This document shows, in pieces, positions 1-10,096 of a stretch of DNA of 64,000 bases; position 1 is the stretch's first letter, and the number at the start of each line of letters is the position of its first letter. Source of the stretch: Chaenocephalus aceratus (taxonomy: Eukaryota; Chordata; Actinopteri; Perciformes; Channichthyidae); assembly GCA_023974075.1 (NCBI GenBank), contig JAMFTG010000152.1, positions 62,001 to 126,000 on the forward strand, written 5' to 3'. The position numbers and the translations under genes are program-made. Under the pieces are notes generated by a model. That model was not told the DNA's origin. It did not search any database and worked only from the letters and a program-made list of their open reading frames with translations.

Positions 1-271
1 CTGGTTCCATGTTGATTTATTTCAATACAAATTGTTGGGGGGAACTGAAAGGCTCTTACCGTACTGGTTACTTTGCAGCCCGGACATTTCCCGCAAAACA
101 CATTTAGACGTGATCTCAACACAGATGTACCTTTCAAATCCCATCATGTTTAAGACCTTCTAAATCATATTTAAGACCTTTCTTATTTTTTTGGTCATAT
201 TTAAGACCTTTTTAAGGCCTTCAATTCAGATTATCAAATTTAAGACTTTTTAAGACGCCGCGGGAACCCTG
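1..271. mobile_element. Terminal part of a hAT-like non-autonomous element (unit I copy)
   Basis: The right end reads ...AAGACGCCGCGGGAACCCTG, whose reverse complement starts CAGGGTTCCCGCGG, followed inward by repeated TTTAAGACC tracts. The same element is seen whole at 36,419-37,214, where it splits a Rex1-like LINE. Here it abuts the same LINE at TAGAA, the 5-bp sequence that looks like the target duplication. The left end lies outside the window. A hAT group with 5-bp duplications is known in fish, but the class is inferred only from the ends. Confidence 0.55.
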
Positions 272-590
272 TAGAAGGACACAAGCGGGTCCTGTCTGAG
301 GTGGTATCTCTCGAGTATTCTCAGGAAGTAGAGTCTCTGCTGTGCCTTCTTGACGGTTGCCGTGGTGTTGGTCCTCCAGGACAGGTCCTCCGCCAGGTGA
401 ACACCCAGGAATTTGATCACTGAGACTCTCTCCACACAGCCTCCATCAATGTACAGGGGCTGCATGTCGGTCTTCTTCCTCCTTGAGTCAATGATCATTT
501 CCTGGGTTTTCAGCTTGTTCAGCTGCAGGTTGTTTACTTTACACAACGCTAACAGTTGCTCCACATCTTCCATGTACGCAGTCTCATCAC
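272..590 (-). pseudogene. Rex1-like LINE reverse transcriptase fragment (unit I)
   Basis: The - strand encodes the region just after the RT catalytic motif: DETAYMEDVEQLLALC, then SVIKFLGVHLAEDLSW and VKKAQQRLYFLRIL, ending DPLVSFYR. The motif order and the QQRLYFLR segment match the Rex1 family of teleost non-LTR retrotransposons, a CR1-related group. The fragment is cut on both sides by other elements: a CAGGGTTCC element at 271 and a TAGGGCTG element at 591. It lacks the ADD catalytic site, endonuclease and 3' end, so it is dead. A more complete copy runs over 36,110-40,340. Confidence 0.75.
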
Positions 591-1456
591 TAGGGCTGTG
601 GCGATACACTAATCTCACGATACGATACGATACACGATATTCAGCCAACGATACGATATATATCACGATATTCAGCCAACGATACGATTCGATTCGATAT
701 AATTCGATACACTTATATAATTTTCTGAAAGATTTTAAAGGGACAGTGGGATTTTGGTGACATCTTGTGAGTGTTCCATTGACTTGGATTGAATTAATTC
801 AACTGAAAACTGAAAGCATCAATTATACAATATATGGCTCTGACAGAGAGTCTCCAGCTTGCAAATGCTGGACAAAATGAATCAAAAGATGTGGTGAGAA
901 AATTTGTTTCATTTATTGAAACAGTGCAAACTGTAGCTGTAAAGTGCAGTATCACAATGGAGAATGGAGAATGAAAAGGTGCAGCAGGTGGCGGAACACG
1001 GGCGATTTGAATGGGACTTGTTAGAAATTCAAATCAATGTTTTGATGGCATAAAGTACCATAAACATACCGTCAGTTTAAATGCTGTTTTATACTGAAAA
1101 ACCAGAAGTTGTTGAGCTTTTATTCTGAAAATCCTTCATCTCCGGTTAGCATTTAGCATGTGGCTAATATACAATTTCCTATAGAGGTGAATTTAGTAGC
1201 GATATGACACGGAGTGTTGCACACCGAAACCTACTGATTTCAACACTACAACTATAGACGTCGAGATATTATTATTGCTGAATATTAAATGAAGTTACAG
1301 TTTATTTGAATACGTTTGTTTACAGACGTGGGTAGCATGAGACAACATTCGGAACTACCGGAAATGATACCAGCCGTGAGGTATTTTTGGAGTATTGATT
1401 ACAGCGTTTAAAATGTATTAAATGAAAAGTCATGAAAGAGATAAGGAGGAGAAAAG
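591..1456. mobile_element. hAT-like TAGGGCTGTGGCGATAC element end plus uncharacterised repeat
   Basis: A sharp boundary in the LINE reading frame at 590 is followed by TAGGGCTGTGGCGATACACT and several CGATACGATAC/ATTCAGCCAACGATACG repeats. TAGGGCTG is a common hAT-type terminus. I could not find the matching right end (CAGCCCTA) before the next recognised module at 1457, so this is either a one-ended fragment or a degraded element. No coding potential is seen in 730-1456. Confidence 0.45.
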
Positions 1457-1676
1457 GTCAGTCCTCTCAGTGAACACAGAGCTGAATCCAGACCAAGAGC
1501 ACGCTGAAGGCTCTTTGAGCAGGTTGTCTCTCGCTGATCCTGCTGTTATGTTACATGTTTGTTGTTCATGTATTGTGTGTTGATATTTGTTTATGTTGAT
1601 GTTACACATGGAGCTGCTGTTACACTATGCAAGTCACATTTCAGGCTTGATCTGACCAATAAAGTTTTATCGTGTC
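1457..1676 (+). mobile_element. LINE 3' end (CR1/Rex-like), unit I
   Basis: This stretch matches the 3' part of the + strand LINE fragments at 18,106-18,605, 40,728-41,230 and 59,285-59,600. It begins CAGTCCTCTCAGTGAACACAG and ends with an AATAAAG signal near 1660. The RT-coding part seen in the other units is missing here, replaced by the preceding repeat. It is an untranslated remnant with no function expected. Confidence 0.55.
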
Positions 1677-1806
1677 GTATGTACAACAACGTTCTAACCT
1701 ATATCTGAGCATATTGTGTATTCATATGGTATTCTCTAAACAGGTTGTGATCTTTCATTTGGGGATAACAGTGTTAGGAATATATTGTGATGAAGTGCAC
1801 ACTGAC

Positions 1807-1839
1807 CTGAGCTCCAGGGGTCTTTGTGTTCTCCTCCAT
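1807..1839 (-). CDS. Candidate first coding exon of a tandem zinc-finger gene (unit I copy)
   Basis: On the - strand an ATG (AGCAGCATGG, A at -3 and G at +4) opens an 11-codon exon reading MEENTKTPGAQ, followed directly by a GTCAGT donor in phase 0. There is an in-frame TGA upstream, and no ATG lies between that stop and this start. The same exon sits at 18,705-18,737, 41,361-41,393 and 59,730-59,762, each time upstream (on the - strand) of a zinc-finger exon that lacks its own start. The zinc-finger exon served by this copy would lie left of the window. This is an inference from phase, order and conservation; no transcript was seen. Confidence 0.45.
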
Positions 1840-2559
1840 GCTGCTCTCAGTGCTCCTTCTCCGGCTGGGTCTCTGAAATAATCAACGTAACTAAGTAACT
1901 TAGTAACTAAGTACATTTACTCAAGAACTGTACTTAAGTACCATTTAGGGGTACTTTTACTTTACTTGAGTATTTCTATGTAATGCTACTTTGTACATTT
2001 AGAACAGTTCAGAGATAAATTGTACTTTTACTCCACTACATGCATTTAATACCTTTAGTTACTTTACAGATCTGGATGAATGATATGAAATATAATCTAG
2101 TGTTAAATCAGACTAGTTCCACCTGGAGTAAAGCCACAAGCTACCCTGCAGCTTTTAAAGTCATTAAAACACACACACACACGTTACCTCTCTCTCCTCC
2201 TCGTCCTGGTTCCTCAGTCTTTCTTCTCCTTGATAAAACACTGCCGTTAAAACACACGAATCTCCCTTTAATGCCTTTACTTGTGTTTACCGATCAGCCA
2301 CGTGGTATACAAAGCTACGAACAAAGAACGGGAGGCAACAAAAACACGGTTTAACGGACAAAAGCACGGATAAATCACCCTCCAAGGATAAACGAACACT
2401 TTGTATGTGTTTTAAAAGTCTCTTAAACACATTACATTCGGTATAACATCTGCATCAACGTCTATTAGCAACGTATAGCTTCTGAGGACCGGAAGCTAGA
2501 AACGAACTGCCGCAATGCATCATGGGATTAGAGTTTTTCTTTTAAACATCATTTCACTA

Positions 2560-3400
2560 CCCCCTCTGGTGAAAAAATTGAAAACACTATCGCTATTAAA
2601 ATAAATAATAATTATAATATTAATAATAATAATAGATATAAAAGGATGAAACGGTCATACGGGTTTTAAAAGTTGTGGAAAATGTTTTTGTTTGTAATAA
2701 TACTTCTTTATAATGATTGATCAAGTGTTCTCAAAGCTGGTAAAGATGCAGCCAGTTTGAATGACTTTGTATTCTTAGGGACAAAACAAGAATTGGACAA
2801 AAAAACAAAAATTAGGATCATTAGGAATTACAAATACAAATAGTTAAATAAAATAATAATGAAAGATTTAATAATCTTGGAAAAAATAATTAGTTTTTTG
2901 TGATTGAAAATACTATTATTAATATAATAGTGTTTTCAAATAACAAATATAATAAAATAAGAAGTAAAATAAGAAAATAAAAAAGTAAGAATAAAATAAC
3001 GTAAAAATAATTGAAATAAGAAAATAATAATTAAATATATAAAATAAAAATATATAATTTATAATGAAATCACAAAAACTAACTTGAAATAAATATAAAG
3101 AAATGTTTATTTTTAACTAAAGCAAGAATGGTACAATTAAGAATGAAATACATTATTTTTTTCAACTATTCTTATATTATATATATGTATTATTATAATA
3201 TATTTATATTGAAAGCAATGCATCATGAGATTTTAGTATTTATTTTCAACAGCAATTCACGGTATTAAAATAAATAATAATAACAATAATAATAATAATA
3301 ATAATAAATATAAATATGGGACTGGTATGACAGATTTTAAACATTGGGAAAAAAAAATGTGTTTCTGATAATACATTTTTTTTATTATATATGTTTTATA
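2560..3400. repeat. AT-rich low-complexity interior with (AAT)n tracts
   Basis: This is the middle of the foldback element, made of ATT/AAT runs, AAAATAAG-type tracts and short poly(A) runs. It also contains two direct copies of GATTGATCA...GTGTTCTCAAAGCTGG (about 2,715 and 3,400). No ORF or structural RNA is seen. The (AAT)n lengths differ between the four units, as expected for slippage. Confidence 0.8.
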
Positions 3401-3721
3401 ATGATTGATCATGAAAGTGTTCTCAAAGCTGGTGAAGGTGCAGCTAGTCTGAAGTACTTTGTATACTGCAGGGTAGCTTGTGGATTTACTCCAGGTGGAA
3501 CTAAATTCTGATTTAACACTTGATTATATTTCACATCATTCATCCAAATCTGTAAGTAACTAAAGGTATTAAATACATGTGGTGGAGTAAAAGTACACCA
3601 TGTACCTCTGAACTGTAGTGGGGTAGAAGTACAAAGTAGCATTACATGGAAATACTCAATTAAAGTACCAGGTAGCTGAAGTAAGGTCCAAGTTTCTCCA
3701 AATTGTACTTACAGTACGTAT

Positions 3722-5070
3722 CAGTGGCGGGCGACCGGCCCATAGGGGCGCTAGGGGCGCCGCCCCACCTCTTGCCAGATTAAAAATAAATATTAAATAA
3801 AAATATATATATTTAAAAAAAATATATATTTTAATTTTTAATGAACAAGGTAAATATCATACAATTAGTATCACAAAAATGTAAAATCTACAATACAATC
3901 TCGTTTAAAATTGTGTTACGATGTCTAAAGTTACTGATAAGTCACCTGTTTCCTGCCTGGCCTTGCCCATGGCATTAGTTTATCATTACGGGGCAGAGCC
4001 CCCGAGCGAAACAGCAGCAACCAGCAGGTTGCAAAAGTCTCAATAGTAAACTGTGCCGCCAAAACATAATTTCAGCCAATCAGCGCCGTCAAATATTTTG
4101 GTCACGTGGGCGCTCACGTTGGCGCCCATGTTGCTTACGTGCGTTGACGTGAGGAGTTGTTTTTTTAAACTCGTGAGTGACCAAGGTGATGCAGTATTTG
4201 GATGAGAATGGTGTGCAGGTGGAGTCGCCGGAACCTCGGTCCGCCCAAGAGCTACTCTCCAATCCTTTTGAAAGGAGAAGTTTGGGAGATAAATTGATAC
4301 TTAAAGACCTTGGACCGGACCAACCCGATTTGTATATATCACAGCAAGCTCGTGAAAAAGACAAAACGTATCAACAAGGCTTCTCACATGGCTAGCTGGA
4401 TGCAAACAGGTAAATGCTATCTTTTGTTTCCCATGCTTGCTCTTCAAACAGCCGGGGACAGATACGATCTGTTCAGAAACTAGACAAAAGTTAAACAAGT
4501 ACAAACCACAGACTGTCTGTGTCATGGAGAATACAGTCGCTGGTTTATTTATGTCTGTAGGCCGTTGTTGTGAGTGTGGATGGTCGGAGCATATATAACG
4601 TTAGCTTAGCCAAGCTCCATTCAGGGAACAAGCATTCTCAAAGGTGTTCGCCTGCCGTCTGTCTGCAGACTTGTCAAAGCATTAATTCATGGTTTTTACT
4701 AACCGGTATCAGTATGTTGTTACGTCGGCATCATTTAGAAACGTGTATTACAATTTAATCACGGTAAAATATGTTCATGTTGTTGTAGCTCCCGAGCCAG
4801 CGCGTCTTGTTTGAATGATGCGAGTAAACACAGCTGACAGCTGCGGTGAAACTCGAGCGACTAGAGCATGCGATAGGAGCGTTTAGAGCGAAGCGAATAT
4901 TCGCATCGCGTCCGGTCTGAACGCAGCATTAAAGCGAGCTCCGCGCTGCACTGGAAACGCGCCATTACATCACCAGAAGTCCTAATTTAAGGGGTCATTC
5001 CTCCCCAAAACATTTTTTTACTCACTATATCAATAGCCACACCAAAAATATGTTCCACCAGCCGCCACTG
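3722..5070 (+). mobile_element. hAT transposon with CAGTGGCGG termini, unit I
   Basis: The element starts CAGTGGCGGG and ends CCGCCACTG, flanked by an exact 8-bp duplication GTACGTAT (3,714-3,721 and 5,071-5,078), the hallmark length for hAT. At 1,349 bp it is far shorter than an autonomous hAT. It keeps the start of a transposase-like ORF (4,177-4,395). The paralogous unit III has the same insertion, while unit IV (61,700-61,707) has a single GTACGTAT, an empty site. Confidence 0.88.
4177..4395 (+). pseudogene. N-terminal remnant of a TTF-type zinc-finger hAT transposase
   Basis: The 72-residue ORF contains DLGPDQPDLYISQQAREKDK followed by a short linker. This is a recognisable lead-in to the TTF-type zinc finger of hAT transposases (ZMYM1-like family). 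The finger itself appears to continue after the stop in another frame as FCFPCLLFKQPG (about 4,420-4,460), so the coding sequence is frameshifted. A GTAAAT after CAAACAG could be a decayed donor, giving an alternative intron reading. The dimerisation and catalytic domains are missing. Confidence 0.6.
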
Positions 5071-5154
5071 GTACGTATGTACTTGAGTAAATGTACTTAG
5101 TTACTTTACACCTCTTTTAAAGATACATTCTAAAATTATCATAAAATCACTCAA

Positions 5155-5511
5155 ATCCATCCATACATCCATCCATCCATCCATCTTCTCCCGCTTATCC
5201 GTGGTCGCGGGGGTAGCAGTTCCAGCAGAGAGCCCCAAACTTCCTTTTCCCTGGCGACATCAACCAGCTCTGACTGGGGGATCCCAAGGCGCTCCCAGGC
5301 CAGCGAAGAGATATAGTCCCTCCACCTGGTCCTAGGTCTACCCCTTGGTCTCTTCCCAGCTGGACGTGCCTGGAACACCTCCCTAGGGAGGCGCCCAGGT
5401 GGCATCCTTACTAGGTGCCCGAACCACCTCAACTGGCTCCTTTCGACGCGAAGGAGGAGCGGCTCAACTCCAAGTCCCTCCCGGATGACCGAACTTCTCA
5501 CCTTATCCCTC
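5155..5511 (-). pseudogene. RTE/Rex3-like LINE 3' end, unit I
   Basis: The - strand encodes the end of a reverse transcriptase ORF (VIREGLGVEPLLLRVERSQL, LRWFGHLVRMPPGRLP, RPRTRWRDYISSLAWERLG, ending EVWGSLLELLPPRP). It runs into a (GGAT)n tail (5,155-5,184 as ATCC on +). The WFGHLVRM segment and tetranucleotide tail fit the RTE clade, and Rex3 tails are GATG repeats. It is strongly 5'-truncated with no catalytic motif left. The 5' break lies exactly at the start of the Harbinger-like element. Confidence 0.75.
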
Positions 5512-6104
5512 GGAGCCTACACACGGCAAGCAACGCGACCAACAACCAATCACATGAATGTCCCGCCCCGGACATACAAAGCAAAGAATTCATGCTACAT
5601 CCATGCTGGCTAAGTATACTGTCTATGCTTGCTAGCTGTCCATTCAAACGAAGTACACTGGATATAAAATCCCCAAACAGGCGAAAACCTACCAGTTTCA
5701 CCCACTGTCTCTGCCACCTCCCCCCATGCCTGGCTCCTCCGGTTTGTATCCCTATATGTAAAGAGGGACTGGTCATATAGTACCGGGTGATTCCCTACCG
5801 CCACGATCATTTCCTCCTCCATTTTTTGACATATGGGAAATAACTGCGGTCTGGCTCTCCCAACATACACACGGTTTGATTGGCTAGCGCTTGTACTGTC
5901 AGATTTGCATACGAGGGATTTGATTGGCTGACGCCTCCGTCGAGGCGGCAAAAGTAGAACATTGCTCTACTTTTGCAGCGAGCACCGCGAGAGAAGCTAC
6001 GCTTTGCTCCCACAATGCAGTTCGGCGAATCGTGACGTCACCCCATTCAAAGTGAATGGGCAGAAGAGTTGAAGCGGCAACGCACGCCGCCGTGTGTAGG
6101 GGCC
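5512..6104 (-). mobile_element. PIF/Harbinger-like element carrying a MADF exon, unit I
   Basis: The left end GGAGCCTACACACGGC pairs with the right end GCCGTGTGTAGGGGCC as an imperfect inverted repeat of about 15 bp. Between them, on the - strand, lies a MADF (Myb/SANT-like) coding exon, as carried by the second gene of many PIF/Harbinger transposons. No clear 3-bp target duplication is visible, perhaps because the LINE next door truncated it. No transposase (HARBI1-like) ORF is present, so the element is non-autonomous or incomplete. About 600 bp. Confidence 0.5.
5693..5822 (-). CDS. MADF-domain exon of a transposon accessory protein (partial), unit I
   Basis: From the ATG at 5,822 the frame reads MEEEMIVAVGNHPVLYDQSL, then FTYRDTNRRSQAWGEVAETVG. 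This is the first half of a MADF domain: acidic start, the LI-x-x-V-x-x-x-P-x-L-Y/F-D core, and an R-x-x-AW helix. It ends at a GTAGGT donor after GAAACTG, so the domain would continue in a second exon, which I cannot find. MADF domains bind DNA and, in PIF/Harbinger elements, partner the transposase. The exon is uninterrupted in all three copies (also 45,138-45,267 and 62,315-62,444). Confidence 0.55.
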
Positions 6105-6244
6105 GTAAGACACATAGGTGGAGAGGCACACTCAGGGAACAAGGTCCCCACTGGAGCCTTAGTTGGAAATTGATGAGAGATAGGGAGGTACGCTGTGTCT
6201 ACGAATCGTAACACTCCCCGGCCTGTCTAAGCCACTCTGCCAAC
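6105..6244. other. Spacer between Harbinger-like element and L2 LINE
   Basis: About 140 bp of unique-looking sequence (TAAGACACATAGGTGGAG... to ...TAACACTCCCCGGCCTGTC) conserved in units I, III and IV. No ORF or motif was recognised. Confidence 0.5.
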
Positions 6245-8060
6245 TGTTTCCCTCTAATAAAACCTCGAGAGGTTAGAGAGGGAAAAGGTCCTGGATAAAT
6301 GTTATTCTTGATAAAAGAAGCCTAGAAGGCCAGAGAGAAAAAGTGAGTTTGAAGTGTTGATTTAAAAACCCCCAGGGTCTGGGCCGACCTCACATGGAGG
6401 GGCAAAATGTTCCAGAGCCTGGGGCCCACTGCTGCGAATGCTCGGTGCCCTCTGGTTTTGAGCCTGGTCTTAGGCACTACCAGCAGCAGCTAGTCAGCCG
6501 ACCTTAAGGCTCTGCCTGGGGTGTAGCGATGGAGGAGTTCGGCTACATAGGCCAGAGCCAGCCCATTTAGGGCTTTGAAAACAAATAAAAGGATTTTAAA
6601 ATCTATTCTGAACTGAACTGGAAGCCAGTGCAATGAGGCCAGTAATTGAGGTAACAAAGGCGTTAATAACCCTTTCTAGGTCTTTAAAAGATAAAAACGA
6701 CTTGGTCTTAGCCAATAGTCGTATTTTAAAAAAGCAGGTCTTGACTACGGTACTGACCTGCTTATCAAATTTAAAAGCGCTATTGAAGGTCACTCCAAGG
6801 TTCATGACAGAGGGGAGGATGTTTTTATTGAGGGAGCCCAGAATATCAACCTGGGAGGCTGGAGGTCGGGGTCCAAAAAAGATGACCTCGGTCTTGCTCT
6901 CGTTGAGGGTGAGGACGTTTTGGCTCAGCCAGGATTTGATCTCTGCTAAGCAGTCCATCAACTGCTGTAGTGAGTTGACATTTGAATTGAGTGGCATATA
7001 GATCTGTACATCGTCAGCGTAACAATGGAAGGGGATGTTATATTTTGTGAGAATTGAACCTAGGGGGCAGTATGTACAGTAGAAAAAGGATGGGGCCCAG
7101 AATCAAGCCTTGGGGAACCCCACAGGTAAGAGGGTCTTTGGCAGAGGAGAAGGCACCCAACTGCACTGAGAAGCTATGGTCCGTCAGGTAGGACCTGAAC
7201 CATGCCAGAGCAGAGCCTGTGATGCCTGCGGACTGTTCAAGCCGTGACAACAGGATGCTATGGACCACAGTGTCAAAGGCAGCTGTCAGGTCCAACAGCA
7301 CCAGGACAGCTGGGCTACCTGAGTCAGTGGCTAGGAGCAGATCATTACAAACTCTTAAAAGGGCTGTTTCAGTGCTATGCATGGGTTTGAAGCCAGACTG
7401 AAACTTTTCATGGATGCCATGCGTGGTTAAAAACAACTACAGCTGGACGTAGACTACTCGCTCCAGGGCTTTAGATAAAAAAGGTAACTGAGATGGGCCT
7501 AAAATTTGCGAAAATGGAGGGATCAAGATTTTTCTTTTTAAGTAGTGGCTGCACCACGGCATGTTTGAAGGCAGCTGGAACACATCCTGAGCTAAGAGAT
7601 GTGTTTACAAGCAATAAAACACTTGCTTCAACTGATTCAAAAGCATTAAAAAAAATATGTGTAATGTGTATCTGTAAAGCGCTTTGAGCACTGGATAAGC
7701 GCTATAATAAATGTAAGGAATTATTATCTCTAAGGAAGCGAGAGGGAATGCTGTCTGAGGTGCAGTTTGTCGGCCGCAGGTGCTTGACTACATCCGAGAG
7801 AGAAGAGAGGGATACAGGCTCAAAGTGGTCGAGGAAAAGGAGGAGCAGAATCTGGGGTAGCACTAGTGTGGGCTAGCCTAAGAGCAGATACTTTTTCAAT
7901 AAAAAATTAAAGAATGTTATCAAAGAGAGTAGTCGATGGCACAATTGGAGAAGCATCACCAGTATTAATGATCGAGTTGAGGACATTAAAAAGAACCTGG
8001 GGTTTATGGCTGTTTTTAGAGATTAACAGAGAAATGTGATCTGTTTTGGCTGCTCTGACG
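6245..8060 (-). pseudogene. L2-clade LINE (Maui-like), 5'-truncated and frameshifted, unit I
   Basis: Reading the - strand: an N-terminal RT linker (about 8,050-7,745), then FQSGFKPMHSTETALLRV, LVLLDLTAAFDTVVHS, RSYLTDHSF and GVPQGLILGPILFLLY (7,436-7,038). After a 1-bp frameshift come FHCYADDVQIYMPL, SKTEVIFFGPRP and NLGVTFNSAFKFDKQV (to 6,596). The connection domain with HWLPV and LKTRGHR-type motifs ends near 6,300. F/Y-x-DD is intact as YADD, but the frame is broken upstream of it and again before the C-terminus. The endonuclease is absent. Orientation, order and spacing are those of the fish L2/Maui group. Confidence 0.8.
7661..7728 (+). repeat. LINE/SINE 3'-tail insert with (ATT)n, unit I
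   Basis: The sequence GTGTATCTGTAAAGCGCTTTG...AAGCGCTATAATAAATGTAAGGAATTATTAT is the common 3' tail shared by fish L2-type LINEs and their SINEs. It lies in the opposite orientation inside the L2 copy. The tail has two ATT repeats here and five in unit III (47,108-47,184), a small slippage difference between units. Confidence 0.55.
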
Positions 8061-8639
8061 GGCCAGCCACCCCACGGGCCGTAGGACCCAGAGCTTCCCT
8101 CCACTACCCAGAGGTCTAACAAATACCTGCGGGTAAAATAAAGCCACGAAAACCTACACTACCTGGTCCTCCAGAGTACACATATAGACAAAGTAACACA
8201 AGGGATCGACAGATCCTACACAGCAGAGAGTAATGTTCACGGACGAAGTCTTCCGGCATAGAGATAGAGAGAGCTACTTCTCCTCCAGCTTCTCCTTTTA
8301 AGTCCCTAGCTGAATGGAATTATGACACCTGGGGGAGGCGGAGCCAGGGGCGGTCCAGGTGTACCTGCGCAGCAGAGAGACAGAGAGGACAACAGAAAAG
8401 GGAGCACGTAACATATGCATAAATAAAAAGAAAGAATGCTAACTAGGTAACATAAGATAAGAATAAACAAGTTTAAATGATTTGTTCTTGGTTGTGATCA
8501 TATTCTAAAGATGTTTGGATTATTGAAAAGTATACAGCTCTCTTATGAGTGTTGAGAGCTGTATCCATAAATTCATTTTGTGCTCAAAGAGCACCAGATT
8601 GATGCATTTCACTTCAACATTAAAAAAAATATCTTCCCG
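8061..8639. other. No gene seen; possible LTR-like or DNA-repeat sequence
   Basis: The stretch contains CACCTGGGGGAGGCGGAGCC and GGTCCAGGTGTACCTGCGC motifs and ends with an AT-rich part. It is duplicated in unit III (47,511-48,088) with scattered substitutions. No ORF, RNA or paired termini were found. Confidence 0.4.
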
Positions 8640-8978
8640 GGGTTGCATGCCCCCGGACCCCCCTAGAGGAGGTTAGGTCCCCCCCTGGAGGAGGTGAGGA
8701 CTCCCATAGGGGAGGTGGGGACTCCCCTGGAGGAGGTGAGGTCCACCCCCAAATAAAGCAGGTTAAAATAATTAAATTGCATACATTTTATTTTAGTAAA
8801 CACTGCAAACGGGTCCCACAGACCCAAACAGCACACAGAGGTTAAAGGTAAGCATATAATGTCACAATTTACTAAATATGTACACTGCAAAAAGCAAAAA
8901 AAGATGAGTAAAAGTAGCTTGCGACTTGTTTTCTTTTTTTAAAGTAGCTCTCATCCTAAAAAAGGTTGGAGACCCCTG
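8640..8978. mobile_element. hAT-Charlie-like fragment, unit I
   Basis: The right end reads AAAGTAGCTCTCATCC...GGTTGGAGACCCCTG. In reverse this is CAGGGGTCTCCAACC followed by GGATGAGAGCTACTTT, a recognisable Charlie-type hAT terminus. The left part has GCATGCCCCCGGACCCCCCTAGA and repeated GGAGGAGGTGAGGA(C/T) units. The left terminus was not found. Confidence 0.55.
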
Positions 8979-10096
8979 CATTGGAGCTTAAAAACTGTAT
9001 AAGTATCTGAAATAAATATGTGTAATGAAACAAATACCAAGAACTGTGTTGCATTGTTTTCTTATGCGCAATCACTTCATACTGACTTTGACTTTTTCGT
9101 CCTGCATTTATCAGTCAAGTTGGTCTGGAGCCGCCACTGCTCCGGAGCTGCGGAGGCCATGATGTCTGTTGTGGTGAACTGCCGTAAAGATAATAGCACT
9201 ATTGCAAAATGTGAGGTGGCGGAGTACACTTAATAACCGCCAGAGGGAACCAAATACCTTATCAATAATAATAATAATAAATTACATTTGTATAGTGCCT
9301 TTCAAGGGACCCAATGCCGCTTTACATGCTGTGAACAAACGAACAACAAGCAAACAAGCAATGAAGTATTAACATGTTAACACATTGGGAATTATTTAGT
9401 TACATCAGCAGCTCTCCAACATCCTCATTAATACTCTGAATAAACGGGCTGTGTGTTAAGGAGACATTTCTGTAAAAAGATATCCACTTTTAAAACATAT
9501 ATATAAAGCAAAGTAGTTATTGTGATTGATTGATATATTTTTATTTTATTTTATTTATTGTATTATTATTTTCTTATTAGAAAATGTATTTCATAATTTT
9601 CTTTAATTAATTTGATTAATTTATCATTTTTATTGTCTTGTTTTATTATTCTCAAAACAGAGGTTCAAACGAACATAAACAGGAAACGTTTGGACATTTA
9701 TCAAAACAGCAGCTGGGTCACATGATCTGTCGCAGGTCAGCTGACTGGATCAGACCAATAGGAACAGGTTAAAAAAAGGATATTAAATTGTGTCATTTTT
9801 AATAAAAACATCCATCAACATGAAGCCTCTTTTGTAATTGTCCAATAATGAGACAATTGTTGTCTTTCTTTAACAAGTAAGCAGACTGCAATGCAATATT
9901 AAATAATGTCCCCGTCATAAAGTCAGGTGCAACAAATACTTCAGACATCTCCTAACACTTCCCCTGGTGGTTTCACTACATTAATAACATCTGTTAAATG
10001 TAAAAAGGCTTTTGCATCAAGGGTTTTCTTTTATAATTGCATTTGCTTAATTTGAATGAATATTCTTTAAGGAACTAGTTTTTTTTATATAAAAAC
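8979..10096. other. Non-coding, AT-rich; contains an L2/SINE-type tail at 9,264-9,345
   Basis: At 9,264 an (AAT)n run followed by AATTACATTTGTATAGTGCC and TCAAGGGACCCAATGCCGCT is the reversed tail of a common fish retroposon. The rest, including a TTATTTTATTTTATTTATTG tract near 9,540, has no ORF or signal that I recognise. It is duplicated at 48,444-49,579. Confidence 0.5.

Larger units (their letters stand above)
1885..5115. mobile_element. Inverted-repeat (foldback) element with AAGTAAC termini, unit I
   Basis: The left end carries AGTAACTAAGTACATTTACTC and the right end its reverse complement, ending TTACTTTACACCTCT. The better left end at 59,897 starts CAGAGGTGAGAAGTAAC. A second inverted pair lies inside: about 1,945-2,155 is repeated in reverse at about 3,430-3,668. 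CAGAGGTG termini are typical of abundant non-autonomous hAT repeats in teleosts. The element hosts a nested hAT at 3,722-5,070. Three other copies are present in the window. Confidence 0.6.

Noticed and set aside
1672..1881. + strand ORF MSYVQQRSNLYLSILC... and copies at 41,112 and 59,595
   Set aside because: It is antisense to the candidate first exon, has no domain, and is not open in unit II.
4301..4525. - strand ORFs over the CAGTGGCGG hAT (MTQTVCGLYLFNFC..., MSFSRACCDIYKSG...)
   Set aside because: Shadows of the transposase-like + strand frame.
5498..5776. ORFs on both strands over the Harbinger-like element (MTSPSLHIGIQTGG..., MPEPPQLAPFDAK..., MPLHLCVLRP...) and their copies
   Set aside because: They overlap the MADF exon or the RTE fragment in other frames, carry no known domain, and recur only because the units are duplicated.
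6633..7001. + strand ORFs antisense to the L2 LINE (MRPVIEVTKALITLSR... and copies)
   Set aside because: Antisense shadows of RT coding sequence.
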